Below the pieces are notes generated by a model that saw only the letters and a list, made by a program, of their open reading frames with translations, did no database searches and was not told where the DNA came from. The translations under genes were made by a program, and so were the position numbers. Positions 50,143-59,627 of a stretch of 64,000 nt of DNA are shown here, piece by piece; the first letter of the stretch is position 1, and each line of letters opens with the position of its first letter. The stretch is from Pelagihabitans sp963760375 (GTDB taxonomy: Bacteria; Bacteroidota; Bacteroidia; Flavobacteriales; Flavobacteriaceae). The stretch covers positions 1 through 64,000 of the forward strand of contig CAVXCS010000005.1 in assembly GCA_963760375.1 (NCBI GenBank). The letters run 5' to 3'.

Positions 50143-51537
50143 TCAATAAACGATAGAATCGGAAGGGATCGGGGGCAGATCATAGCTGCCGTAGTCGATC
50201 TGCAATCGATCATGTTGAAGCTGCCGAAACCCTTCCGATGCCATCGGGGTATCGAAGACATAGGCTTTTTCCAGGTATTTCAGGGCCAAGAGCGCATTCA
50301 GGTAGGAAGCATCGAATTTGGAACTGCTGAGATTGATCGATTTCAGATTGCCCAGCGTGGCAAGCTGGTCAACCGTAGCACCCGTTATTGCGGTATGGTC
50401 TAATTTGAGCACGGTCAAATGAGGGAGCTGTGCCAATTTTTCCATAATGGCATCCGTGATCTGCGTGCCCCCCAGGTCCAGCACCGCGATATGCTCCCTA
50501 AGGGCGAGCAAGTGCTTAAAATCGGCATCTGAAAAGCCGGGCCTGTTCAGACAGGAAACTTTGAGATAGGAGGTGTTTTTATTGAGCTGGTCTACATGGA
50601 TGCCCAAACCCTTCACCTTTTGGATACTATCGGCCGGCGCGGGGGAAATCTTGAGTTCCGGATGCTCTTCATTGGGTGGCTTTGGAAAAAAAGGCCGGAA
50701 GAGTTCTTTTTTAAGCCCCGTTTCTTTGATCGACTTGTCGAAAGGATGTCCGATATCGATCCAGGCCGCTACCAAATCGATCTCTGCTCTGGTGGGTTGG
50801 GTTTTGTCTTCGGGGGGCATATGGTCCTCATCGTTTTTGGGAAGGCGCATGCGTTTCACCATTTCGCTTTCCACGGCACTGTAAGCAACCAAAACGTCCC
50901 CGTTTTCGCCTCCCTCCAATATGGTCTCCGGGGCTTGCAACTGCAGTTCCCCCTTCTTTTTTTTTGGGTTATGGCAACTTACACATCGGTTGTTGAGAAT
51001 GGGTTCGATCACCTCCCCGTACAACTGGGTGTCCTGCCAGTTCTCCTCGGTCAGTGCAATGGGCTTCTCCTCGAAGATGGATATGCCCAGGGCCGACTTC
51101 ACCGAATTGGGCAGGGGTTCTACCAGGTACTCTTCCCCATGGGTGATCTGTCCGCCCTTGTGGCCCGTAACGGAAATCAGTAAAAAAAACGGCAAGGAAA
51201 GCGCCAAAATCGAAATTCTTTGCAACCAAACCATAGGCCATGGTTGGGCAAGACGCAGATAGAGGAGCAGGGAAAAAAGGGCAGTGCACATTCCCAGCCA
51301 GAGGTGCCACTTCACGGTTTCAAAGGCATAGCCCTCGGCCCGGTATTGCAAATATCCGGTAATACAGGCCAGGACCGCAGCGATAAAACCCCACAAAAAA
51401 ATGAGGGGCAGTATTTTATAATATTGTTTTTTCTTCCGGTCGACCCAAATCAACAATACCCCAAAAAGCAAAAAACCGATGGGCAAGTGCACCAGTATAG
51501 GATGCAGCCGGCCCAAAAGTTGTTTCATTATTTCCAT
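50143..51537 (-). CDS. DUF2231 membrane protein with planctomycete-type cytochrome c and leucine-rich repeats
   Basis: The 464-residue product has a membrane domain of four helices at the N-terminus (LHPILVHLPIGFLLFGVLLI and following, DUF2231). A soluble part with one haem c site follows (NRCVSCHNPKKKKGELQL, CxxCH) and MPPEDKTQPTRAEIDLVAAW. The C-terminal leucine-rich repeats include HIAVLDLGGTQITDAIMEKL, HLTVLKLDHTAITGATVDQL and NLKSINLSSSKF. This design recurs with DUF1501 and DUF1549/DUF1553 proteins. The stop is 98 bases from the DASS gene; the DUF1501 gene ends 9 bases upstream. The function is unknown. Confidence 0.88.
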   Translation of the reverse strand: MEIMKQLLGRLHPILVHLPIGFLLFGVLLIWVDRKKKQYYKILPLIFLWGFIAAVLACITGYLQYRAEGYAFETVKWHLWLGMCTALFSLLLYLRLAQPWPMVWLQRISILALSLPFFLLISVTGHKGGQITHGEEYLVEPLPNSVKSALGISIFEEKPIALTEENWQDTQLYGEVIEPILNNRCVSCHNPKKKKGELQLQAPETILEGGENGDVLVAYSAVESEMVKRMRLPKNDEDHMPPEDKTQPTRAEIDLVAAWIDIGHPFDKSIKETGLKKELFRPFFPKPPNEEHPELKISPAPADSIQKVKGLGIHVDQLNKNTSYLKVSCLNRPGFSDADFKHLLALREHIAVLDLGGTQITDAIMEKLAQLPHLTVLKLDHTAITGATVDQLATLGNLKSINLSSSKFDASYLNALLALKYLEKAYVFDTPMASEGFRQLQHDRLQIDYGSYDLPPIPSDSIVY

Positions 51538-51546
51538 AAAGTTGGT

Positions 51547-53055
51547 TTATGCCAAAATCTCCCGGATGACTTCTCCTTCCACATCGGTCAATCGAAACGG
51601 TCTTCCCTGGAATTCAAAAGTGAACTGCTCATGATCGAAGCCCAATAAATGCAATATCGTGGCATGGATATCATGTACCGATACCTTGCCGTCGATACCG
51701 GAAAAGCCGATGGCATCGGTTTGCCCGTGGGAAGCGCCTTTTTTGATGCCGCCGCCGGCCATCCACATGGTAAAGGCATCGCCATGGTGGTCGCGTCCCT
51801 TGAAGCCCATTTTCTTTCCTTCACGGTTTTCCTGCATCGGGGTACGGCCAAATTCGCCCCCCCATACGACCAAAGTATCCTCCAACAATCCCCTTTGTTT
51901 TAAATCGAGGAGCAAGGCGGTCATGGGTCGGTCTATTTCCCTGCACTTATTGCGAAGGCCGAGATCCACCGCATTGTCGTGGTCGGTGCCGTGGCTGTCC
52001 CAGCCCCAGTCGAAGAGTTGTACGAATCGCACGCCCTGTTCCACCAGTTTACGGGCCAGCAGGCAATTGTTCGCAAACGATTCCTTGCCCGGTTCAATCC
52101 CGTACATCTGCTGGATGTGTTCCGGTTCATTGTTGATGTTCATCACTTCGGGCACCGCAATTTGCATCCGGTACGCCATTTCATATTGGTTGATGCGCGC
52201 CAAGATTTCCGGGTCGGCATATTTGGCGTATTCGTCTTTATTGATTTGGTTGATGGCATCGATGGTCTGCTTTTTCAAATCCCTGGTGATGCCTTTCGGA
52301 TCTTCGATATACAGTACGGGGTCCCCTTTCGACCGGCATTGCACCCCTTGGTATACCGAGGGCAAAAATCCACTGCCCCAGACACTTTTGCCCGCATCGG
52401 GGGTCTTTCCACCGGAGGTGAGTACAACAAAACCGGGCAGGTTCTGGTTTTCGGAACCCAGTCCGTAAGTGACCCAGGAACCGATGCTCGGTCTCCCCAA
52501 TCTTGGGCTGCCGGTATGCATGAACAACTGTGCCGGGCCATGGTTGAACTGGTCGGTATGCACGGCCTTTAAAAAGGAAACCTCATCTACGACCTTCTTG
52601 AAGTGCGGCAGGTTGTCGGAAACCCAATGCCCCGAATCGCCCACTTGGGAAAATTCTGCCTGTGGCCCCAATAATTTTGGGGTGCCCCTGATGAAGGCGA
52701 ATTTTTTGCCCTCCAAAAGCGATTGCGGACAGGCCTGGTCGTGCAATTTCCGGAGTTCCGGTTTGTAATCGAACATTTCCAGTTGGGAGGGTGCTCCGGC
52801 CATATGGAGGTAAATGATGTTCTTCGCTTTTGCGCCGAAAGGGGGCGCCAAGGTGGCCAACGGATTCAGGTCACGGTCGGAAAAGGCGACGCGCTTCCCT
52901 TGCTTTTCCTTTTTTAGGGGATCGCAGCCCAGAAAGAAGGAGCCCAAGGCCAAACCGCCCATACCGGTGGCACATTGTTTGATAAAGTGCCTGCGTGTTT
53001 GGGCCTCCAGTTCGCGCCTCAATCCTTCCTTGATCAACCGTTCCATTTTATCCAT
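51547..53055 (-). CDS. DUF1501-domain protein
   Basis: The 502-residue product has a twin-arginine-type leader (RRHFIKQCATGMGGLALGSF) and the DUF1501 (sulfatase-like) domain: AKNIIYLHMAGAPSQLEMFD, GHWVSDNLPHFKKVVDEVSF, HGPAQLFMHTGSPRLGRPSI, FVQLFDWGWDSHGTDHDNAV, VVWGGEFGRTPMQEN and DHHGDAFTMWMAGGGIKKGA. The Asp and His residues of the alkaline-phosphatase-like metal site are retained. Such proteins are exported folded via Tat. Its partner is the DUF1549/DUF1553 protein just upstream (start and stop overlap, TGATG), as in planctomycetes. The substrate is unknown. Confidence 0.9.
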   Translation of the reverse strand: MDKMERLIKEGLRRELEAQTRRHFIKQCATGMGGLALGSFFLGCDPLKKEKQGKRVAFSDRDLNPLATLAPPFGAKAKNIIYLHMAGAPSQLEMFDYKPELRKLHDQACPQSLLEGKKFAFIRGTPKLLGPQAEFSQVGDSGHWVSDNLPHFKKVVDEVSFLKAVHTDQFNHGPAQLFMHTGSPRLGRPSIGSWVTYGLGSENQNLPGFVVLTSGGKTPDAGKSVWGSGFLPSVYQGVQCRSKGDPVLYIEDPKGITRDLKKQTIDAINQINKDEYAKYADPEILARINQYEMAYRMQIAVPEVMNINNEPEHIQQMYGIEPGKESFANNCLLARKLVEQGVRFVQLFDWGWDSHGTDHDNAVDLGLRNKCREIDRPMTALLLDLKQRGLLEDTLVVWGGEFGRTPMQENREGKKMGFKGRDHHGDAFTMWMAGGGIKKGASHGQTDAIGFSGIDGKVSVHDIHATILHLLGFDHEQFTFEFQGRPFRLTDVEGEVIREILA

Positions 53056-55793
53056 CAGGCCTTGCTTAAAAATTCGTCGAGGTTCATGATGGCGTTCGCC
53101 ACCACGGTCATGGCCGCCAAATGGGGGCTCGTATCGTTTCCGAAATTCAAAAAAGCATTGTTCGGTGCTGCGTCATTTTTGAATTGTAATAGGGAAGCCT
53201 CATATAAATGCTTCAAAACTTCCAATTTTGCGGGCGTTATCTTCGTAAAGGTGGCCTTTTCATAGCCATAGGCGATGCCCTTGTCGGTATCCATGGCCTG
53301 CATTTTCTTGGCCAGGTGGTAGGCGGCTTCCAAATACACCGGATCGTTCAGGGTCACCAGGGCCTGTAGGGGGGTGTTGGTCACCGTGCGCCGGATGGTG
53401 CACACTTCACGGCTACCGGCATCGAAGGTGATAAAGGAAGGGTAGGGGCTGGTGCGTTTCAGATAGGTGTACACCGCCCTCCTGTACCTGTCCTCGCCCT
53501 TGCTTTCCACCCATTGTTCACCGCTATAGACCGACTGCCATACATTTTCCGGTTGGGGAGGCATCACACCGGGACCGTACATCTTGTCGCTCAGGAGGCC
53601 GGAAACGGCCAAAGCCTGATCCCGTATTTGCTCTGCCGCCAATCGTTGGCGCGGTCCCCGGGCATAAAACTTGTTTTCCGGATCGATTTGGTAAGTCTCC
53701 GTATCGGTTGCTGAACTTTGACGGTAGGTACCCGACATGACGATGTCTTTGATCAAGGCCTTCATGCTCCAATCATGCTCGTGCATCAGGCGAAGGGCCA
53801 GCCAATCGAGCAAGGCGGGATGGGAGGGCGGGTCGGACTGGGTGCCCATATCTTCGATGGATGCGACCAGGCCCCGACCGAACATTTGGTGCCATACCCT
53901 GTTCACCAGGGTCCTGGCGGTTAAGGGGTTCTTTTTGCTGCCGATCCATTGTGCGAGTCCCATTCGGTTCTTCGGCCAGGAAGATTCCCAGGGATTGAGC
54001 ATGGCCGGGGTTTTTGGGTGCACCGTATCGGCCCTCAATTGCCAATTGCCGCGTTCGAAAACCTGGGTGGTGCGTTGCATGTAGTCGGGATTTTCCACCA
54101 CGATCGGATATTCGGGGACTTTCGCTGTTCAGTACGTTCAAAAAAGTATCCGCTATGCCTTGATACCCTGGATTTCCTGCCCCTGGCATGTCTTCCAAAA
54201 ATGCGAACCAGACCATGAAACCGGTGGCGGTTTCGGGCGCAAGCGCCTCGTTTTGGGCCTCGATATAGAGATTGATCTTCCCATCGGTTTTTTTGAAAGG
54301 CACCTTTTTGATCATACGGCCTTCGGTCTTGTCGAGGGTGAAACGGGAAAGGACCTCCCCCTTGGCATCATCCTTTCTGATGGTGATCTTGCTGCCGTGG
54401 TGGCCCGACCAATAGCTGAGGTACAGGGCACCGGCATTATTGGTATGGACGTTTTTAAGGCGGGCGGAACCCTTGTTCCAGAGGGCCAGCCATTTGGTAT
54501 CGGCCAGTTCGCCATTGGTGAAATCCTCACAGTTGTGGAGCTGGTATTTGGGCTCCATATAGGTGAGAAAGTTGTTGTAGGCCTCCAATGTTTCGGCATC
54601 GCCATGCTCGGCGACCCATTGTTGGATCCGGTCGACCTCCTTTTGTTGTTCTGCCCCGTACAATCGCACATTGGGCTCTTCCCCGGGCGTATCTTCATCC
54701 CGGGAATTATTGAAAAAGGCCATGGCATTATAGTATTCTTCGTGCTTTATAGGGTCGTAGGGGTGACTGTGGCACTGTACGCAACCGATCGTGGTGCTTT
54801 GCCAGACCTCGAAAGTGGTATTGGTACGGTCGATCACGGTGGCTACCCTGAACTCTTCATCGTCGGTGCCCCCTTCGTCGTTGTTCATGGTGTTCCTGTG
54901 GAACGCGGTCGCGATCAGCTGGTCTACGGAAGGGTCGGGCAACAGGTCGCCCGCCAGCTGCTCGATGGTGAATTGATCGTAGGGCATGTCTTGGTTGAAC
55001 GCCTTGATCACCCAATCGCGGTAAGGCCACATACTGCGGCCCAAGTCTTTTTCATAGCCCTTGGTATCGGCATAGCGTGCCAGATCAAGCCACCAGCTCG
55101 CCCATTTTTCACCAAATCCGGTCTGGGCCAAGAGGCTGTCTACATAGGTTGCATAGGTGATCTCGCCATCGGTAAAGGCATCGAACAGCTTTTGATCGGG
55201 CGGGAGCCCGGTAAGATCCAAGGCCAACCTTCTGGCGATGGTGTTGGGCGGGGCTTCGCCATTGGGCTTGAGCGATTGCCCTTCCATCCGGGCCAATATG
55301 AATCGATCGATGTCATTTTTAACAAAGGACCCGTCCGTAGTAGCATATTGAAACCGGCTTCTTGGGGTACTATCGGCAAGGGAACGCTCTCGGGGAGGGA
55401 ATAGGCCCAATGTTCGCCCCATTCGGCCCCCTGATCGATCCAGCGCTCCAACAGATCGATTTCTTTATCGGATAGTTTCGGTTTTTGGTAGGGCATCCGC
55501 AGTTCGGGATCCTCTTCCTTCAATCGCCTGATCAATTCGCTGGCCGACGCATTGCCCGGAACAATGGCATGTTTGCCCGATTCCGCAACGCCCTTGGCCT
55601 CTTCCTCAAAAAGGAAACTCAGGCCCGAATTCTTTTTCACCCCCCCGTGGCAGGCAATGCAGTTTTTATTGAGGATGGGTTTGATGTCGGCGCTAAAATC
55701 GACTTTTTCGGAAGGCTCCAAAAAAAACCATAGGGACAGTGCCAGTACGATGGCCGCCAATAGAAGGATACCGGAACCCGTTTTCTTGTTCAT
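53055..55793 (-). CDS. PSD1 / cytochrome c-type (DUF1549-DUF1553) protein, two frameshifts as read
   Basis: Three reverse frames overlap in order and together give one long protein of about 910 residues. There is a membrane anchor (GILLLAAIVLALSLWFF), a haem c motif (CIACHGGVKKNSGLSF), then DUF1549 (KNDIDRFILARMEG, ARRLALDLTGLPPDQ, EKWASWWLDLARYADTKGYE) with a second CVQCHSHPYDPI. DUF1553 follows (RMGLAQWIGSKKNPLTARTL and VNRVWHQMFGRGLVASIEDM). One shift lies near 55355-55385 and one near 54120. All pieces are well conserved, so sequence errors are more likely than decay. It is the first gene of the operon with DUF1501 and DUF2231/LRR. Confidence 0.8.
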
Positions 55794-55889
55794 GCCGCAA
55801 TGCGATGGGCAAGGTTGCCAGCGCACCTAAATATAGGAAATTTTGGGGCTATGAAGCAATAGTGGAAAAAAACCGGACTTCGGTACGGC

Positions 55890-57581
55890 CTACGATTTCA
55901 GCACCACCATTTTCGTATCGCCTTCGACCGTAACCTTGATCAGCTCGTGATTGGAAAGGGCCTTCATTGATTTGTCCCACTTTTTTCCGCTCAACGCCGA
56001 TGTGGTTTTGAGCAGGCCCAGCTCCATTTTTCCGGCTGGTTTCAAAAGGGCCAGAATGGCCTTTTCCTCCTCGCTCAGCTCTACGGCTTTCTTTTCGGGC
56101 CGCATCTGGGGAAAGAAAAGCACTTCCTGGATCGAGGCATTGTTGGTCAACAACATCACCAGACGATCTATACCGATGCCGATGCCCGAGGTAGGGGGCA
56201 TGCCGTATTCGAGGGCACGGAGGAAATCCTGATCGATGAACATGGCCTCGTCATCGCCTTTCTCCGAAAGTTTTAATTGGTCTTCGAACCGTTCGCGCTG
56301 TTCGATGGGGTCGTTCAGCTCGGAATAGGCGTTCGCGATCTCTTTCCCGTTCGCTATCAGTTCAAACCTTTCCGTAAGGGCGGGATTACTGCGGTGCTCC
56401 TTGGTCAACGGACTCATCTCCTTGGGGTAGTCGATAATGAAAGTGGGCTGGATATAATGGTGCTCGCATTTGCCGCCAAAAATCTCATCGATCAGTTTGC
56501 CCACGCCCATGGTCTCATCAACCTCGATGTGCAAGGCCTTGGCCACCGCTCGGAGTTGCCCTTCGTCCATGCCGGCCACCTCATACCCTGTATGTATTTT
56601 GATGGCCTCCAGGATGGGTACCCTTGGGTAGGGGGCCTTGAATTCGATTTCATGTTTGCCCACCTTTACCTTGGAATTGCCATTGGCATCGATGGCCACT
56701 TTTTCGAGCAATTGCTCCGTGGTGTCCATCATCCAATGGTAATCTTTGTAGGCCACGTAGAGTTCCATGACGGTGAACTCGGGATTGTGGGTGCGGTCCA
56801 TGCCCTCGTTCCTGAAATCTTTGGAGAACTCATAGACCCCGTCAAATCCGCCCACGATCAACCTTTTCAGGTACAGCTCGTTGGCAATGCGCAAATAGAG
56901 GGGTATGTTCAGGGCATTGTGATGGGTCAGGAACGGGCGTGCCGCGGCACCGCCGGGAATCGGCTGCAAAATGGGCGTTTCCACTTCCAGATAGCCCCTT
57001 TCGTTATAGAATTCACGAATACTGTTGGTGATCTTGGTGCGCTTGATGAACGTCTGTTTCACCGCGGGGTTCACGATCAGGTCTACATACCGCTGCCGGT
57101 ACCGCAACTCCGGGTCGTTGAATTCGTCATAGATATGGCCTTCGGCATCCTGTTTGGGCAGTGGCAATGGGCGCAAGGCCTTGCTCAAAATGCTGAAATG
57201 TTTCACCATCACGGTTTTTTCCCCGACCTGGGTGGTGAACAGTTCCCCTTCGATACCGATGATATCGCCGATATCGAGCAGTTTCTTGTACACGTCGTTG
57301 TAGAGGATCTTGTCTTCGCCCGGGCAAATTTCATCCCTGTTGAAATACACCTGTATCCGGCCCGCACTGTCTTGGAGTTCTGCAAAGGAAGCCTTGCCCT
57401 GTATCCTTCTCGACATCAGGCGACCAGAAATAACCACCTTTCTGCCCTCCTCAAATTGTTCCTTGATCTGCTTGGTGGTATGGTCTACTGGAAATAGGGG
57501 GGCCGGATAGGGGTTGATGCCCATCTCCTTCAATTTGGCCAATTTTTCCCGTCTAATGATTTCTTGTTCCGAAAGTTGCAT
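55890..57581 (-). CDS. lysS: Lysyl-tRNA synthetase, class II
   Basis: The 563-residue product has the N-terminal OB-fold (KVVISGRLMSRRIQGKASFA) and the class II catalytic core: RYVDLIVNPAVKQTFIKRTK, TPILQPIPGGAAARPFLTHH, FEYSKDFRNEG-type EFSKDFRNEGMDRTHNPEFT and GIGIGIDRLVMLLTN. After the usual end (EVLFFPQMRPE) come about 60 extra residues (LKPAGKMELGLLKTTSALSG and onward), a small helical extension seen in flavobacterial LysS. It charges tRNA-Lys. It is on the same strand as the PSD1 operon but separated by about 100 bases. Confidence 0.96.
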   Translation of the reverse strand: MQLSEQEIIRREKLAKLKEMGINPYPAPLFPVDHTTKQIKEQFEEGRKVVISGRLMSRRIQGKASFAELQDSAGRIQVYFNRDEICPGEDKILYNDVYKKLLDIGDIIGIEGELFTTQVGEKTVMVKHFSILSKALRPLPLPKQDAEGHIYDEFNDPELRYRQRYVDLIVNPAVKQTFIKRTKITNSIREFYNERGYLEVETPILQPIPGGAAARPFLTHHNALNIPLYLRIANELYLKRLIVGGFDGVYEFSKDFRNEGMDRTHNPEFTVMELYVAYKDYHWMMDTTEQLLEKVAIDANGNSKVKVGKHEIEFKAPYPRVPILEAIKIHTGYEVAGMDEGQLRAVAKALHIEVDETMGVGKLIDEIFGGKCEHHYIQPTFIIDYPKEMSPLTKEHRSNPALTERFELIANGKEIANAYSELNDPIEQRERFEDQLKLSEKGDDEAMFIDQDFLRALEYGMPPTSGIGIGIDRLVMLLTNNASIQEVLFFPQMRPEKKAVELSEEEKAILALLKPAGKMELGLLKTTSALSGKKWDKSMKALSNHELIKVTVEGDTKMVVLKS

Positions 57582-57736
57582 CCAATGTTCTTTAAGGCAG
57601 CAAATATAGGGAGTCTAAGTGAATGTTTCAATCACAAATAAGGACCGACGTGCCGATGAAAAAAAGTATCTAGGTAATTTGTAACAAAACAAGGGAAAAT
57701 ACGTCTATTAAGGTACATCAATCAAAAATCAAAACA

Positions 57737-57892
57737 ATGAGTATTTGGAGGGTCATCTTGGCCATCATCTTCCCGCCCTTATCGGTCATCGGCAAAGGCT
57801 GTGGTTCGTTTCTTATCGTGCTGTTGCTCACTTTTTGCGGCTGGGTGCCCGGGGTGATCGCGGCCCTGGTGATCTTGAACAATCCGAATTAG
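57737..57892 (+). CDS. YqaE/Pmp3-family small membrane protein
   Basis: The 51-residue product starts MSIWRVILAIIFPPLSVIGK and ends CGWVPGVIAALVILNNPN. It has the two membrane helices and PPLSV-/GWVPGVIAAL-type motifs of the Pmp3/YqaE family. These proteins stabilise membrane potential under salt stress in yeast; bacterial roles are less clear. The reading frame is complete from ATG to TAG. It lies between lysS and the lipoprotein gene. Confidence 0.9.
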   Translation: MSIWRVILAIIFPPLSVIGKGCGSFLIVLLLTFCGWVPGVIAALVILNNPN

Positions 57893-57995
57893 AGGGCCAG
57901 GTGTACGGGAAGGATCCATCGTTTTTGGCCCTGTCCTTGGTTGCTGAATTTCCCAAAAGAAGGTCGTATCTTTAGCGTACTAATCGAACCGATCT

Positions 57996-58778
57996 ATGAA
58001 AAAAATCGTTTTTTGTTTGGGGCTGGCCCTAGCTTTGGCAAGCTGCCAAATACGTGAAGAAATACAGTTCAACAAAGATGGCAGCGGCACCTATGAAATG
58101 GGTTTCGACATGTCGGAAATGATGGGCATGGCCGATGCATCCGATTCGGTGCCCCCTTCGCCAGCGATCGATACGGTGGTGAACTTTGCCACCTTTTTGG
58201 ACGAAAAAAAGGACAGTATCGCCACCCTGCCCAAGGCCGAACAGGAAGAGTTGGAAGCGCTGCGGCCCTTGAAGTTCGTGATGAAGATGAAGGAGGAAAC
58301 CAAGGAGCTCGATATGCGGTTGATCTACACCTTCCAAAAAATCGATGACCTTGCCCAATTTGCCAAGGCGGTGAACAAGGCCAATATCAAGGAAATGCAA
58401 TCGGTGATGGATCCCATGTCGGCCATGGGCGCTTCAAGCGGGGATTCCGCGTCCCAGAACAAGGGACTTTCCGATTTTTACGCCACGGCACAATCGTTCC
58501 ATACCACCTTTACAAATACCGGTTTCACGCGCACGGTCACCGAGGAAGCCAGGATCGACCTTGAAAAGAAGAAAGACACGGCCATCAAGGCCGACGATCC
58601 GTTTGTGGATATGATGCGCTTTAAACAGGTGTACCGTTTTCCCTATCGCATTAAAAGCGTGAGCAACCCCCATGCTAGGATCATGCCCGATTTTATGGGG
58701 GTGGAACTGGAAGCCAATATGTTCGAAGCAAACAACGACCCCGACTATTTTAATATTGAAGTGGTATTCGAGCAGTGA
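57996..58778 (+). CDS. Lipoprotein of unknown function
   Basis: The 260-residue lipoprotein has a lipobox ALALASCQIRE (Cys at 17), then EIQFNKDGSGTYEMGFDMSE with a Met-rich stretch (MGFDMSEMMGMAD). The middle is acidic and helical (KDSIATLPKAEQEELEALRP), and the C-terminal part looks like a beta-rich domain (KQVYRFPYRIKSVSNPHARI). No enzyme motif is seen. The early part (EEIQFNKDGSGTYEM) resembles lipoproteins with an N-terminal beta-strand domain common in Bacteroidota. A plausible promoter (TATCTTTA) precedes it. Confidence 0.7.
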   Translation: MKKIVFCLGLALALASCQIREEIQFNKDGSGTYEMGFDMSEMMGMADASDSVPPSPAIDTVVNFATFLDEKKDSIATLPKAEQEELEALRPLKFVMKMKEETKELDMRLIYTFQKIDDLAQFAKAVNKANIKEMQSVMDPMSAMGASSGDSASQNKGLSDFYATAQSFHTTFTNTGFTRTVTEEARIDLEKKKDTAIKADDPFVDMMRFKQVYRFPYRIKSVSNPHARIMPDFMGVELEANMFEANNDPDYFNIEVVFEQ

Positions 58779-58893
58779 ACAAACAGGTTTGTAAATGATA
58801 AAAATTTTAAAAGCAGATGATAATTTTTCCTCCCTTTAGGGTTGGGGTAGGGAAAATCGATTATTTCCGGCCCGATATTGTTATTTATAAAGT

Positions 58894-59616
58894 GTGACTA
58901 GAAACAAAACAGTAGAAGTACAAGATCTGGGTTTAAAAGACTATAAGGAAACCTGGGACTACCAAGAACTGCTCTTCCAGAAGACCGTTGACCTGAAAAT
59001 CAGGAACCGGCGGGAGGGCCTGGCCTTGCAGACGCCCAACCACTTCCTTTTCGTGGAGCATCCGCATGTGTATACCCTGGGCAAGAGCGGCGATCGTTCG
59101 AACCTCCTGGTCGATGAAGCACAGCTCAAGGCCAAGGGGGCTACCTTCTATAAGATCAACAGGGGCGGCGACATCACCTATCACGGCCCGGGGCAGATCG
59201 TGGGCTATCCCATTCTCGACCTTGACAATTTCTTTACCGACATCCACCAATACCTGCGTTTTCTGGAAGAGACAGTGATCCTTGCCCTGGCCGAATACGG
59301 CCTCAAAGGGGAGCGTTCGGAAGGGGAGACGGGGGTCTGGATCGATGTGGGCACCCCTTTTGCCCGAAAGATCTGCGCCATGGGCGTGAGGGCCAGCCGC
59401 TGGGTGACCATGCACGGCTTTGCGCTGAACGTGAACGTGGATCTGGGCTATTTCGACCTGATGATCCCCTGCGGCATCAAGGACAAGGCGGTGACCTCCA
59501 TGAACGTGGAACTGGGCCTCAAAGAAGTGCCCATGGGCGAAGTCAAGCAAAAATTGCTGAAGCATTTTGCGGAGCGCTTTGGGGCACAGATCGTGAAGGA
59601 GAAAACGGCGCACTAG
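58894..59616 (+). CDS. lipB: Lipoate-protein ligase B (octanoyltransferase)
   Basis: The 240-residue product begins at a GTG (MTRNKTVEVQDLGLKDYKET). It has the LipB motifs FVEHPHVYTLGKSGDRSNLL, INRGGDITYHGPGQIVGYPI, ARKICAMGVRASRWVTMHGF (catalytic lysine in ARKIC) and FALNVNVDLGYFDLMIPCGI (catalytic cysteine in PCGI). LipB transfers octanoate from ACP to lipoyl domains. The length is normal. The GTG is the only start that keeps the conserved N-terminus. It is convergent with the OmpA-family gene. Confidence 0.95.
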   Translation: MTRNKTVEVQDLGLKDYKETWDYQELLFQKTVDLKIRNRREGLALQTPNHFLFVEHPHVYTLGKSGDRSNLLVDEAQLKAKGATFYKINRGGDITYHGPGQIVGYPILDLDNFFTDIHQYLRFLEETVILALAEYGLKGERSEGETGVWIDVGTPFARKICAMGVRASRWVTMHGFALNVNVDLGYFDLMIPCGIKDKAVTSMNVELGLKEVPMGEVKQKLLKHFAERFGAQIVKEKTAH

Positions 59617-59627
59617 AGCTTTTGCCG

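Noticed and set aside
54160..55404. Plus-strand 414-codon frame
   Set aside because: It is the complement of the well-conserved DUF1549-DUF1553 gene.
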